Part shown: positions 1 through 7,765 of the stretch, piece after piece
How the letters are laid out: every line of letters starts with the position of its first letter
Position numbering within the stretch: the first letter of the stretch is position 1
Assembly: GCF_011440275.1 (NCBI RefSeq)
Contig: NZ_JAAOIV010000011.1
Coordinates: 1 to 64,000 of the forward strand
Length of the DNA: 64,000 nt
Reading direction: 5' to 3'
DNA from: Metallococcus carri
GTDB taxonomy: Bacteria; Actinomycetota; Actinomycetes; Actinomycetales; Dermatophilaceae
Made by a program: the position numbers and the translations under genes
Notes under the pieces: model-generated
Seen by the model: only the letters and a program-made list of their open reading frames with translations
Databases searched by the model: none
Told to the model about the DNA's origin: nothing

Positions 1-59
1 ACCAAGTGCGCGGCTTCCTGCCGGTACTTCGGGGTGTAACTCTTCCTCTTCGCACCCAT
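1..59 (-). CDS. IS3-type transposase OrfA, N-terminal fragment
   Basis: Only the first 19 codons are in the window (start codon 59-57, minus strand). They read MGAKRKSYTPKYRQEAAHLV, the lysine- and arginine-rich start typical of the small helix-turn-helix OrfA protein of IS3-family elements (pattern K-x-Y-x-P-E/K-F/Y-R-x-E). OrfA binds the element ends and, with OrfB, makes the active transposase. Whether the element is intact cannot be seen from here. Confidence 0.7.
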   Translation of the reverse strand, partial: MGAKRKSYTPKYRQEAAHL

Positions 60-120
60 GAGGGCATCCTTCCCTGCCAGGCCGAAACCTGACGATCAGG
101 ATGTCCACCGAACGGGGTCA
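1..120 (-). mobile_element. End of an IS3-type insertion sequence (partial)
   Basis: The first 120 bases look like the 5' end of an insertion sequence running off the left edge. Read on the minus strand, the element begins TGACCCCGTTCGGTGGACAT, which resembles IS3-family terminal inverted repeats, and about 60 bases later a transposase reading frame starts. The boundary at 120 is placed where the neighbouring LysM frame stops looking native. The other end, and so any target duplication, lies outside the window. Confidence 0.7.
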
Positions 121-560
121 ACCTCACCGGCGCGCAGCGTGTTGGGGTTGCCGATCTGGTTGGCCTTGGCCAGGGCTGCCGCGGAGGTGTGGTGGGCGCG
201 GGCGATCCCGATGAGCGTGTCGCCGCGGCGCACGACATACGGCGTGCCCGAGCGGGTGGTGGTCTTCTTTGCGATCGTCTTGGGGTTGGGGGCACGGCGA
301 GGCGCCGGCGCCTTGGACTTGGCCGGGGCGGCGACCGGCACCTGCAACTGCTGGCCGGCGAGGATGCGCCCCGGCGTGCTCAGCTTGTTGTGGGCGACGA
401 GCGCGGCCACCGTCGTGCGGTGCGCCTTGGCGATCGCGGTCAGGGTGTCACCCGGCCGGATCGTGTAGGACCGCCAGGTGGTGGCGGTGGCGGCAGCAGC
501 CTGCTGGTGGACGGCGTGCACATTGGCCGGAGGGGCGTGGTCGGCGACGGGGGGTGCCAT
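96..560 (-). pseudogene. LysM-domain protein truncated by an IS element
   Basis: The frame encodes two LysM peptidoglycan-binding repeats. The first begins near RSYTIRPGDTL and the second near TPYVVRRGDTL, joined by a basic Ala/Pro/Lys linker. The second repeat is cut just after LRAGE; the last nine codons and the TGA stop at 98-96 come from the insertion sequence. The start at 560 is chosen because a longer frame (to 626) would overlap the divergent gene at 620. No convincing signal peptide is visible from this start, which is odd for a cell-wall-binding protein. LysM proteins usually bind N-acetylglucosamine-containing polymers outside the membrane. What followed the second LysM is unknown, so partial function cannot be excluded. 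Confidence 0.7.
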
Positions 561-619
561 GGCCCTGCAAAGTAACGGAACCGTCACAGGGTGGCACCGA
601 AGCGGCTCGGAGTGTCGGC

Positions 620-997
620 ATGGCACTCTTGGTCGTTGTGAACGGACTGCAGACCCTGGTCGGCTCCTGGATGAGCATCCCGGAGGTGGCCGACGCGATC
701 GGCGTGCGACAGCGCGACGTGCGCGCGATGATCGACGACGGCCAGTTGCTGGCGCACCGGATCGGCCCCAATGACGCGCTCAGCATCCCCGCCGCCTTCG
801 TCCGGGAGGGTCAGATCCTGCCCGCGCTGCTCGGCACGATCACGGTGCTCGCCGATGCTGGGCTCTCCTCGGAGGAGTCGCTCACCTGGCTGTTCACGCC
901 GGACGAGACGCTGCCGGTGGTCGGCTCGCCGATGACCATGCTGCAGCTCGGTCGCAAGGCCGAGGTCCGCAAGCGAGCCTCCGAACTCGCCTGGTAG
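620..997 (+). CDS. Rv2175c-like DNA-binding protein
   Basis: This 125-residue protein resembles Rv2175c of M. tuberculosis, a small winged-helix DNA-binding protein. Residues about 18-50 (SIPEVADAIGVRQRDVRAMI) form the MerR/excisionase-like helix-turn-helix. The C-terminal half carries the family segment LTWLFTPDETL and ends in a basic helix. The start at 620 has a weak CGGAG ten bases upstream; a GTG at 638 is also possible. It is divergent from the truncated LysM gene and converges on the polyprenyl synthetase with a 10-bp gap, as in the mycobacterial Rv2173-Rv2175c region. Its targets are unknown. Confidence 0.75.
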   Translation: MALLVVVNGLQTLVGSWMSIPEVADAIGVRQRDVRAMIDDGQLLAHRIGPNDALSIPAAFVREGQILPALLGTITVLADAGLSSEESLTWLFTPDETLPVVGSPMTMLQLGRKAEVRKRASELAW

Positions 998-1007
998 ACA
1001 AGGCTTT

Positions 1008-2105
1008 TCAGGCGCTGCGCGCCACACATACCTCGATCAGTTCACCGAGCACGCGCGTGCCGTCAGGGTCCAGCCGCAACGGGTCGAGCGCGGCGCGGGC
1101 CCGCCCGGCACCTTCGTCGATCAGTTGCTCCACCCGCTCGACCGCGCCGGTGCGCACGCACCAGTCCCGCAGCCAGTCGACCTCGGCACCGGTCAGGTCC
1201 TCGCGCCCGAAGAGCGTGTTGAAGCGGTCGAGATCGGCGGCGGTGCTGCGGTCCAGCGCGAGCGCCACGAGCACGGTGCGCTTGCCTTCGCGCAGGTCGT
1301 CACCGGCCGGCTTGCCGGTCTGTGCCGGGTCACCGAAGACGCCGAGCAGGTCGTCGCGCAGCTGGAAGGCCTCCCCGAGCGCCAGGCCGTATGCCGACAG
1401 CGCGGCGTCGGTCTGCGGGTCAACGCCCCTGCTCTGGGCGCCGATGAGCAGCGGTTGCTCGATGGTGTATTTGGCGCTCTTGAACCGGATGACGGTGCGG
1501 GCCCGATCGACGCGCTCGCTGGTGTCGAGTTGTTCCCACGGCCGCACCGACTCCAGCACGTCGAGATATTGCCCGCCCATGAGCTGGGTGCGCATCAGGT
1601 CGAAGGTGCGCCGGCCGCGGGCGAGTTCCTCGCTCGGCAGGCCACTGGTCGCGAAGAGCTCGTCGGTCCAGTTGAGGCATAGGTCGCCGGCCAGGATTGC
1701 CCCGGCGTCGCCGAAACGTTCGCTGTCGCCGTCCCAGCCCTCGCTGGCGTGCAACCCGCCGAGGCGACGGTGCGCGGACGGCATACCGCGCCTGGTGTCG
1801 CTGCGGTCCATGACGTCGTCATGCAGCAAAGCGGCGGCCTGGAAGACCTCCATCGCGGTCGCCAGCCGGACGATGCCTTCGCCGTGCGGGCCGCCCGCGG
1901 CCCGGTATCCCCAGTAGCAGAAGGCGGCGCGCAGCCGCTTGCCACCACGCAACAGGTCGTCGATCGGAGCGGTGAGCGAGGCCATCTGCGGCCCGAGCGG
2001 CGCGAGATCCTCGCGGTGGCGACGCTGCTGCTCGTCGAGGACCTGTTGCACCAGGACGCGCAGATCGTCCAGGCCCTGGGGCTGCGGCACAGGTCGTCCT
2101 TCCAT
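1008..2105 (-). CDS. Polyprenyl diphosphate synthase
   Basis: This is an E-type isoprenyl diphosphate synthase of 365 residues that would condense isopentenyl diphosphate with an allylic diphosphate to make C15-C45 chains for quinones, carotenoids or lipid carriers. Both aspartate-rich motifs are visible: the first in LLHDDVMDRSDTRRG and the second in LRDDLLGVFGD, followed by the GKRT segment. The ATG at 2105 leaves 50 bp to divergent metF; a longer frame would overlap metF. The residues before the first DDxxD (AAA) would allow a fairly long product, but chain length cannot be set from sequence. dxs in this same window supplies the precursor pathway. Confidence 0.88.
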   Translation of the reverse strand: MEGRPVPQPQGLDDLRVLVQQVLDEQQRRHREDLAPLGPQMASLTAPIDDLLRGGKRLRAAFCYWGYRAAGGPHGEGIVRLATAMEVFQAAALLHDDVMDRSDTRRGMPSAHRRLGGLHASEGWDGDSERFGDAGAILAGDLCLNWTDELFATSGLPSEELARGRRTFDLMRTQLMGGQYLDVLESVRPWEQLDTSERVDRARTVIRFKSAKYTIEQPLLIGAQSRGVDPQTDAALSAYGLALGEAFQLRDDLLGVFGDPAQTGKPAGDDLREGKRTVLVALALDRSTAADLDRFNTLFGREDLTGAEVDWLRDWCVRTGAVERVEQLIDEGAGRARAALDPLRLDPDGTRVLGELIEVCVARSA

Positions 2106-2155
2106 GTGTCGGTCGTTCCGGGTGAGCGGGGCCGGCCGGTTATAAGGTCTGGCCC

Positions 2156-3061
2156 ATGTCACCACCAGGCTCTCGGGTCGTCCGTCAGCCCGCCACCAGC
2201 ATCCCAGACCTGCTGGCCGCATCGCAGACCGCATTCAGCTTCGAGTTCTTCCCGCCGAAGGACGACGCGGCCGAGGAGGTCTTGTGGGACAGCATCCGGC
2301 GCGTCGAAGCGGTGCAGCCGGCCTTCATCTCGGTCACCTATGGCGCCGGGGGCACCACCCGCGACCGGACGGTGCGGGTCACCTCGCGGATCGAGCACGA
2401 GACCTCGTTGCGCACCATGGCGCATCTGACCTGCGTGGGCTCCTCGGTCGCCGAGTTGCGCGAGGTCCTGCGGGCGTATGCCGGGGCCGGCATCCGCAAC
2501 GTGCTCGCGCTGCGCGGCGACCCCGCGGGTGGGCTGGGTCAGCCCTGGACGCCGCACCCCGAGGGGCTGGACCACGCCGAGGACCTGGTGCGGCTGGTCG
2601 CCGAATCCGAGGAATTCACCGTCGGCGTTGCGGCCTTCCCCGACAAGCACCCCGAGTCGCCGTCGCTCGAGCATGACGCCGAGGTGCTGGTGCGCAAGGC
2701 CGATGCGGGAGCGAGTTTTGCGATCACCCAGATGGTCACTGACGTCGACGCCTACCTTCGGTTGCGCGATCTGGTTGCCGCATCGGGCCGCGCCATACCG
2801 ATCGTTCCGGGCCTGATGCCGGTGACCGCGCACGGCCAGCTGCAGCGGATGACGGCGCTCAACGGCCAGCCGCTCGCCCGCGAGGTGATCGAGCGGATTG
2901 AGGCGGTCAAGGACGACAAGGACGCCGTGCGCCGCGAGGGCATCGACATCGCGACCGAGCACGCGCAGCGGCTGATCGACGAAGGTGCGCCCGGGGTGCA
3001 CTTCATCACGATGAACCGCTCCACCGCGACCGTCGAGGTGTGGGAGCGGCTGCGCGGCTGA
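2156..3061 (+). CDS. metF: Methylenetetrahydrofolate reductase
   Basis: This 301-residue TIM-barrel flavoprotein would reduce 5,10-methylene-THF to 5-methyl-THF for methionine synthesis. Family signatures are the N-terminal FSFEFFPPKD with the catalytic Glu, SVTYGAGGTTRDRT, the ALRGDP loop and FAITQMVTD. Length is normal for bacterial MetF. It is divergent from the polyprenyl synthase, an arrangement shared with mycobacterial Rv2172c/Rv2173. The actinobacterial branch may differ in electron donor (NADH versus F420), which sequence alone does not settle. Confidence 0.92.
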   Translation: MSPPGSRVVRQPATSIPDLLAASQTAFSFEFFPPKDDAAEEVLWDSIRRVEAVQPAFISVTYGAGGTTRDRTVRVTSRIEHETSLRTMAHLTCVGSSVAELREVLRAYAGAGIRNVLALRGDPAGGLGQPWTPHPEGLDHAEDLVRLVAESEEFTVGVAAFPDKHPESPSLEHDAEVLVRKADAGASFAITQMVTDVDAYLRLRDLVAASGRAIPIVPGLMPVTAHGQLQRMTALNGQPLAREVIERIEAVKDDKDAVRREGIDIATEHAQRLIDEGAPGVHFITMNRSTATVEVWERLRG

Positions 3062-3097
3062 GGCCTGTCGGTGGCCGGTCCTACCGTGAGATTTGTC

Positions 3098-3111
3098 CGA
3101 ACACGCGTTCG
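3098..3111. promoter_or_regulatory. LexA (SOS) box upstream of the HEPN gene
   Basis: The sequence CGAACACGCGTTCG matches the actinobacterial LexA operator CGAAC-N4-GTTCG exactly, with purine/pyrimidine positions as in the mycobacterial consensus. It lies 29 bp before the ATG at 3141 and after the metF stop, so it most likely controls the HEPN gene and perhaps DUF3040. Confidence 0.75.
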
Positions 3112-3140
3112 ACCAAGCTCACGGCTCCAGGAGGTCCCCG

Positions 3141-3602
3141 ATGTCTCGCTCGCCCCACTCCGCCGCGGCCCCACCAGCCGCCCTCGACCTGGTCGAACGG
3201 GCCCGTGGCTGCCTGCTCGAGGCATGTCACACCCCTGACCTGTGCGAGCGCTACCGGCTGGCGCACATCGGTGCGCTGCGCGCGGCGGCGGCCGTGCTGG
3301 CGGCGCGCAGCACGCCGTCCCCGCGCTCGCGCCCACGCAGTGTCTGGCAGGTGCTGCCCAAGGTCGCACCGGAGCTCACCGAGTGGGCCGACTTCTTCGC
3401 CGACACCGCCCGGCGGCGCAGCGCCTTCGAGCGCGGCGCGACCGAGCCCAGCGCGCGCGAGGCCGACGATCTGATCCGCCAGACCGAGACCTTCCTCGGG
3501 CTCGTGCTCGCCGCGCTCGGGCTGCCGATGCGTGAACCGCTCGGCCGGTGGGTCGCTCCGCCGACCCTCGTGGCGCCCGCGCGGCGGTCCGGACGGATTT
3601 GA
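3141..3602 (+). CDS. SAV_6107-family HEPN-domain protein
   Basis: This 153-residue helical protein matches the actinobacterial SAV_6107 HEPN family. The central helix has R37-YRLA-H42, which fits the R-x4-6-H active motif of HEPN ribonucleases, followed by the Ala-rich GALRAAAAVLAAR helix. The start at 3141 is set by a strong AGGAGGT at 3129-3135. A perfect LexA box lies just upstream, so DNA-damage induction is predicted. In many actinobacteria I recall this gene and DUF3040 preceding mraZ and the cell-division cluster; here that cluster does not follow. Whether it is an active RNase is not known from sequence. Confidence 0.8.
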   Translation: MSRSPHSAAAPPAALDLVERARGCLLEACHTPDLCERYRLAHIGALRAAAAVLAARSTPSPRSRPRSVWQVLPKVAPELTEWADFFADTARRRSAFERGATEPSAREADDLIRQTETFLGLVLAALGLPMREPLGRWVAPPTLVAPARRSGRI

Positions 3603-3696
3603 TGGTTGACCCCGCTACCACGCGCGACGATCGCGACCTATCCTCAAGAGAAAGACACTTGCGCCCGTCGCACACGATGACCCCGGAGGTGCCGCC

Positions 3697-4101
3697 GTGC
3701 CGCTCTCTGAGCACGAGCAGCGCATGCTCGACGAAATGGAGCACGCGCTTGCCCTCGAAGACCCCAAGTTCGCATCCCAGATGCGGGGTCAGTGGGCCGA
3801 TCGCCACCGCGGTCGCTTGCTGCTCGGTGCCATCGGCATGCTCGCCGGGCTGGGGCTGGTGCTCGGCGGGGTGATGAGTGAACTCATCTGGCTCGGTGTC
3901 GCGGGCTTCGTGGTGATGGTGGCCGCGGCGGCCTGGGCCTTCGCGCCGGCCAGTCGCACGACCTCGCTCGGCACCGTGCAGGACGACGGCACGGTGCTGC
4001 GCGCCACCCCGCGATCACGCCGAGCCGAGCGCACGCCCGGCTCCTTCATGCAGCGGCTCGAGGCGCGGTGGGAGCGCCGCCGCCGCGATTCACTGTCCTG
4101 A
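3697..4101 (+). CDS. DUF3040 membrane protein
   Basis: This 134-residue protein starts MPLSEHEQRMLDEME, the hallmark of DUF3040, followed by a cytoplasmic helix, two membrane segments (about 42-61 and 64-87) and a basic C-terminal tail. A GTG start at 3697 is supported by GGAGGT at 3685-3690. Function is unknown. Relatives usually sit just before mraZ at the head of the division/cell-wall cluster, but here the next gene is the unrelated, convergent DUF456 gene. Confidence 0.85.
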   Translation: MPLSEHEQRMLDEMEHALALEDPKFASQMRGQWADRHRGRLLLGAIGMLAGLGLVLGGVMSELIWLGVAGFVVMVAAAAWAFAPASRTTSLGTVQDDGTVLRATPRSRRAERTPGSFMQRLEARWERRRRDSLS

Positions 4102-4128
4102 CGCAGTCGCCGGCCGGCAGCGTCGTCC

Positions 4129-4623
4129 TCAGGTGACGATCAGCCCGACCACCCAGGTCGCCGCCACCAGGCAGGCCGCCGCGAGTTCGATGCCCACGCT
4201 GTGCAGCACCGCCCGCACCGCCGCCTTGGTCGAGGTCCAGGCCGCCGCCGGGTTGCGCAGCCGCAGTTGCTCGGCGACATACACCCCGAGCACGAAACCG
4301 AGGAAGAGCCCGACGACCGGCACGACGAAGAAGCCGACCGCCGCGGTCACGACTCCGGCGAGCCGGGACCAGCCGGGCACGCCGGCGGTCTTCAGGCGCC
4401 GGTTCGGCAGCCGGTACTGCAGCACGTAACCGACCGCCGCGATGACCACGCAGATGCCGAAGATCACCCACGCGGTGGTGCCGCCGTGAGAGCCGGCCCA
4501 GACCAGGACGCCGAGCAGGGTGAGGGCGAGGCCGGGCAGGATCGGCACGATCAGGCCGAGGATGCCGGCCGCGATGATCAGTCCCGAGACCACGGTGACG
4601 GTGTCGTTGTTCACGGCGGTCAT
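4129..4623 (-). CDS. DUF456 membrane protein
   Basis: This 164-residue protein has about four or five hydrophobic segments and the DUF456 features: an N-terminal GLIVPILPG loop, a glycine-rich FVVPVVGLFLGFVLGVYVAE segment and a final hydrophobic helix. It is an integral membrane protein of unknown function. It converges with DUF3040 (27-bp gap) and lies downstream of the DUF7455 gene, separated by a strong hairpin. Confidence 0.85.
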   Translation of the reverse strand: MTAVNNDTVTVVSGLIIAAGILGLIVPILPGLALTLLGVLVWAGSHGGTTAWVIFGICVVIAAVGYVLQYRLPNRRLKTAGVPGWSRLAGVVTAAVGFFVVPVVGLFLGFVLGVYVAEQLRLRNPAAAWTSTKAAVRAVLHSVGIELAAACLVAATWVVGLIVT

Positions 4624-4643
4624 GATGCCCTAGATGTGACGAA

Positions 4644-4683
4644 GGGCCGGTCGGCACGCGCGGTATGGCGTGCCGACCGGCCC
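4644..4683 (-). terminator. 16-bp perfect hairpin after the DUF7455 gene
   Basis: Arms GGGCCGGTCGGCACGC (4644-4659) and its exact complement (4668-4683) flank an 8-nt loop. It lies directly downstream of the DUF7455 stop on the minus strand and before the DUF456 start. There is no clear T-run, as is common in high-GC actinobacteria. Confidence 0.75.
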
Positions 4684-4707
4684 ATCACCTGAGTCGGTCT
4701 GGTGAGG

Positions 4708-4908
4708 TCAGTCCTCGTCGTGCAAGCGGTCGGTCTCGTCGATGACCTCCACGGCAACCGAGCGCAGCTTGTCCAGGTGCGCGCGGCCGTGGTGGGCGCA
4801 GAAGAGAAGTTCCATGTCGCCGTCGAGGCGGGCCTTGATGAACGCCTGCGCGCCGCAACGGTCACAGCGGTCGGTCGCGGTCAGCGTGGGTGCGAGTGCA
4901 GTGGCCAT
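4708..4908 (-). CDS. DUF7455 small zinc-ribbon-like protein
   Basis: This 66-residue protein has a Cys pair in TDRCDRCGAQAF and a Cys/His cluster in LLFCAHHGRAH, which looks like a small zinc-binding fold. It matches the actinobacterial DUF7455 family, usually found between the principal sigma factor and parE/gyrB-like genes; here it is divergent from parE, but no sigma factor is next to it. The ATG at 4908 is chosen (4917 is an alternative). A 7-bp hairpin at 4928-4945 lies in the putative leader. Function is unknown. Confidence 0.8.
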   Translation of the reverse strand: MATALAPTLTATDRCDRCGAQAFIKARLDGDMELLFCAHHGRAHLDKLRSVAVEVIDETDRLHDED

Positions 4909-5192
4909 GCGGTCCATCCTCTCTGTTCGGCACCTGTCGGTGCCGGGGTCCCTCGGCAAAGGGTGATTCGTCTGCTCGGACGACTGAACGGGTGGTCCGG
5001 CTCCGTTGTTCCGGGCGCCCATCGCGTCGACCTGTCGGACGTGGCAACAGTCAAGCACGAGGGGGCATTCCCGCTGGGCACATTTGGTGTCGCGTGGCGC
5101 GGTTTCACCCTTTCGGCCACGCCTGCGAGGCGATGTCGGTGCGCCCGATTAGTCTGCTGAAGATCCGGCATCGACCCGCAGGAGTGGCATTC

Positions 5193-7301
5193 GTGGTTTC
5201 CCGTTCCACCGCGTCCAAGGACGAATACAGCGCCCGGCACCTGCAGGTGCTCGAGGGCCTGGAGGCGGTGCGCAAGCGCCCCGGCATGTACATCGGCTCG
5301 ACCGATGGCCGCGGCCTCATGCACTGCCTCTGGGAGATCATCGACAACTCGGTGGACGAGGCTCTGGCGGGTGTGGGCGAGCGGATCGACGTGATCCTGC
5401 ACGGTGACGGGTCGGTGGAAGTCCGCGACCGCGGACGCGGCATACCGATCGACATCGAGCCGCGCACCGGGTTGACCGGTGTGGAGGTCGCGATGACCAA
5501 GCTGCACGCGGGCGGCAAATTCGGCGGCGGGTCCTATACCGCGTCCGGTGGTCTGCACGGCGTGGGTGCCTCGGTCGTCAACGCCCTGTCCTCGCGCCTC
5601 GACATCGAGGTCGACCGCGCGGGCAAGACCTACGGCATGAGCTTCCGGCGTGGTGAGCCGGGCATCTTCAAGGGTGAGGGGCCGGACGCGCCCTTCGAGC
5701 CCTTCGTCAACGGCTCCGAGCTGCGTGTGGTCGGCAAGGCCAAGCGCGGCGTGACCGGCACCCGCACCCGCTACTGGGCCGACCCGCACATCTTCATGAA
5801 GGACGCCGAGTTCGACTACGAGGGGCTCGTCGGTCGCGCCCGCCAGACCTCCTTCCTGATCCCCGGACTCGAGCTCGCGATCCGCGACGAGCGGCGGCTG
5901 CCTAACACCCCGGGCGCCGACGGCCCGCACGAGGAGACCTTCAAACACGACGGCGGCATCAGCGAGTTCACCGAATTCCTCGCCTCCGATCCCGCAGTGA
6001 CCGAGGTATGGCGGCTCGAGGGCACCGGCACCTTCACCGAGACGGTCCCCGTGCTGGACGACCAGGGACACATGACCCCGACCGAGGTGGAGCGCGAGTG
6101 CGGCGTCGACGTTGCGCTGCGGTGGGGCACCGGCTATGACACCAAGGTGCGCTCCTTCGTCAACATCATCGCCACGCCCAAGGGCGGCACCCACCTGGCC
6201 GGTTTCGAGCAGGCGCTGCTCAAGGTGTTCCGCAAGCAACTGGAGGTCAACGCCCGCCGGCTGAAGGTCGGCAATGACAAGGTCGACAAGGACGACATCC
6301 TCGCCGGGCTGACCGCGGTCATCACCGTCCGGCTGGCCGAGCCGCAGTTCGAGGGGCAGACCAAGGAGGTGCTCGGCACCTCGGCGGTGCGCCAGATCGT
6401 GGCCAAGGTGGTCGAGACCGAGCTCACCGCCCGGCTGACCTCGACCAAGCGTGACGACAAGGCGCAGTCGGCGCTGCTGCTGGACAAGGTCGTCGCGGAG
6501 ATGAAGTCGCGCATCAGCGCGCGGTTGCACAAGGAGACCCAGCGGCGCAAGACCGCGCTGGAGTCCTCCTCGCTGCCGGGCAAGCTGAAGGACTGCCGCT
6601 CGACCGATGTGTCGCGCACCGAGTTGTTCATCGTCGAGGGCGACAGCGCGCTCGGCACCGGCATGGCCGCGCGCAACTCCGAATACCAAGCGCTGCTGCC
6701 GATCCGCGGCAAGATCCTCAACGTGCAGAAGGCGTCGGTCGGCGACATGCTGAAAAACGCCGAGTGCGCCGCGATCATCCAGGTGATCGGTGCCGGGTCA
6801 GGTCGCACCTTCGACGTCGATCTGGCCCGCTACGGCAAGGTCATCCTGATGACCGACGCCGACGTCGACGGCGCGCACATCCGCACGCTGCTGCTCACGC
6901 TCTTCTTCCGCTACATGCGCCCGCTGGTGGAGGCGGGCCGGGTGTATGCCGCCATGCCGCCGCTGCATCGCATCGAGGTGGCGGCGTCCGGGCGCGCCAA
7001 GGGCGAGGTGATCTACACCTACACCGAGGATCAGATGCGCAAGACGATCGGCGACTTCCAGCGCAAGGGCCGCACGATCAAACAGCCGCAGCGTTATAAG
7101 GGCCTGGGTGAGATGGACGCCGACCAACTCGCCGAGACCACGATGGAGCCGCGGCACCGCACGCTGCGCCGGGTGACGCTGGCTGACGCCGAGCGCGCCG
7201 AGACGGTGTTCGAATTGTTGATGGGCTCGGATGTCGCGCCGCGCAAGGAGTTCCTGGTCTCCTCGGCCGACCAGCTCGACACCGAGCGCATCGACGCCTG
7301 A
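5193..7301 (+). CDS. parE: DNA topoisomerase IV subunit B
   Basis: This 702-residue protein is the ATPase subunit of the type IIA topoisomerase that unlinks daughter chromosomes. The GHKL ATPase has [10 protein letters not shown] (near residue 50), RGRGIPID and GGLHGVGAS (near 120). The TOPRIM domain has EGDSALG (near 480) and DADVDG (near 553), and the C-terminus has [11 protein letters not shown]. The GTG at 5193 has AGGAG eight bases upstream and leads straight into the conserved [20 protein letters not shown]. The gene is called parE rather than gyrB because its parC-type partner lies 4.3 kb away. The 284-bp upstream gap, shared with the divergent DUF7455 gene, must hold both promoters; I see no clear consensus in it. 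Confidence 0.92.
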   Translation: MVSRSTASKDEYSARHLQVLEGLEAVRKRPGMYIGSTDGRGLMHCLWEIIDNSVDEALAGVGERIDVILHGDGSVEVRDRGRGIPIDIEPRTGLTGVEVAMTKLHAGGKFGGGSYTASGGLHGVGASVVNALSSRLDIEVDRAGKTYGMSFRRGEPGIFKGEGPDAPFEPFVNGSELRVVGKAKRGVTGTRTRYWADPHIFMKDAEFDYEGLVGRARQTSFLIPGLELAIRDERRLPNTPGADGPHEETFKHDGGISEFTEFLASDPAVTEVWRLEGTGTFTETVPVLDDQGHMTPTEVERECGVDVALRWGTGYDTKVRSFVNIIATPKGGTHLAGFEQALLKVFRKQLEVNARRLKVGNDKVDKDDILAGLTAVITVRLAEPQFEGQTKEVLGTSAVRQIVAKVVETELTARLTSTKRDDKAQSALLLDKVVAEMKSRISARLHKETQRRKTALESSSLPGKLKDCRSTDVSRTELFIVEGDSALGTGMAARNSEYQALLPIRGKILNVQKASVGDMLKNAECAAIIQVIGAGSGRTFDVDLARYGKVILMTDADVDGAHIRTLLLTLFFRYMRPLVEAGRVYAAMPPLHRIEVAASGRAKGEVIYTYTEDQMRKTIGDFQRKGRTIKQPQRYKGLGEMDADQLAETTMEPRHRTLRRVTLADAERAETVFELLMGSDVAPRKEFLVSSADQLDTERIDA

Positions 7302-7304
7302 GGC

Positions 7305-7715
7305 CTATTCCTCGTCGTAGTGCAGCGCCTGCTCCTCGGCGGGCGCGGTGTCGTCAGTGGTGAACTCCTCGTCGACCTCCGCGGCATAGGACTCACCGCC
7401 GAGCACGTCCTGGTCGGCCGGGATCGCGTCCGGGTCGTCGCCGCCCTCCATGTCCTGCTGCTCGGGGTCGGCGAACTGGTCCTCCGGTCCGGGCTGGCCG
7501 TAGGCGGTGCCCTCCTCGGGCTCCTCCTGGGCGATCCGCTGGTCGATCGTCTCGCCCTCCTCCTCCAGGCCGATGAACTCCGACCCGCGCGGCTGGCGCT
7601 CGGGCGGGGTCCACGGTTCGTCGTCGCTGTCCTGCGGGTCGTCCAGATTGATCTGAGCGTCCAAACGCTCTTGGGGGTCGAGTTCGGTCTCGCCGAAGTC
7701 ACCTTCGTTGGTCAT
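7305..7715 (-). CDS. DUF5709 acidic protein
   Basis: This 136-residue, very acidic, probably disordered protein matches actinobacterial DUF5709: MTNEGDFGETELDPQERL at the start, a WTPPERQPRG segment, GETIDQRIAQEEPE in the middle and an Asp/Glu-rich tail. It converges with parE with a 3-bp gap and is divergent from dinB (43 bp). Function is unknown. The ATG at 7715 is preferred over a start nine bases further out. Confidence 0.8.
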   Translation of the reverse strand: MTNEGDFGETELDPQERLDAQINLDDPQDSDDEPWTPPERQPRGSEFIGLEEEGETIDQRIAQEEPEEGTAYGQPGPEDQFADPEQQDMEGGDDPDAIPADQDVLGGESYAAEVDEEFTTDDTAPAEEQALHYDEE

Positions 7716-7751
7716 ACCGCCCACGATAGTGGCGGCTGTCGGTCGATAGTG

Positions 7752-7765
7752 CGAACATATGTTCG
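7752..7765. promoter_or_regulatory. LexA (SOS) box overlapping the dinB start codon
   Basis: CGAACATATGTTCG is a perfect palindrome and an exact match to the actinobacterial SOS box. The dinB ATG (7759-7761) is inside it. A -10-like GATAGT at 7745-7750 would place the transcript start at or near the ATG, suggesting a leaderless mRNA repressed by LexA at its start site. The -35 region is not recognisable. Confidence 0.85.

Noticed and set aside
4928-4945. Small hairpin (CGGCACC/GGTGCCG) in the DUF7455 leader as an attenuator
   Set aside because: A 7-bp stem is common by chance at this GC content and no leader peptide or T-run accompanies it.
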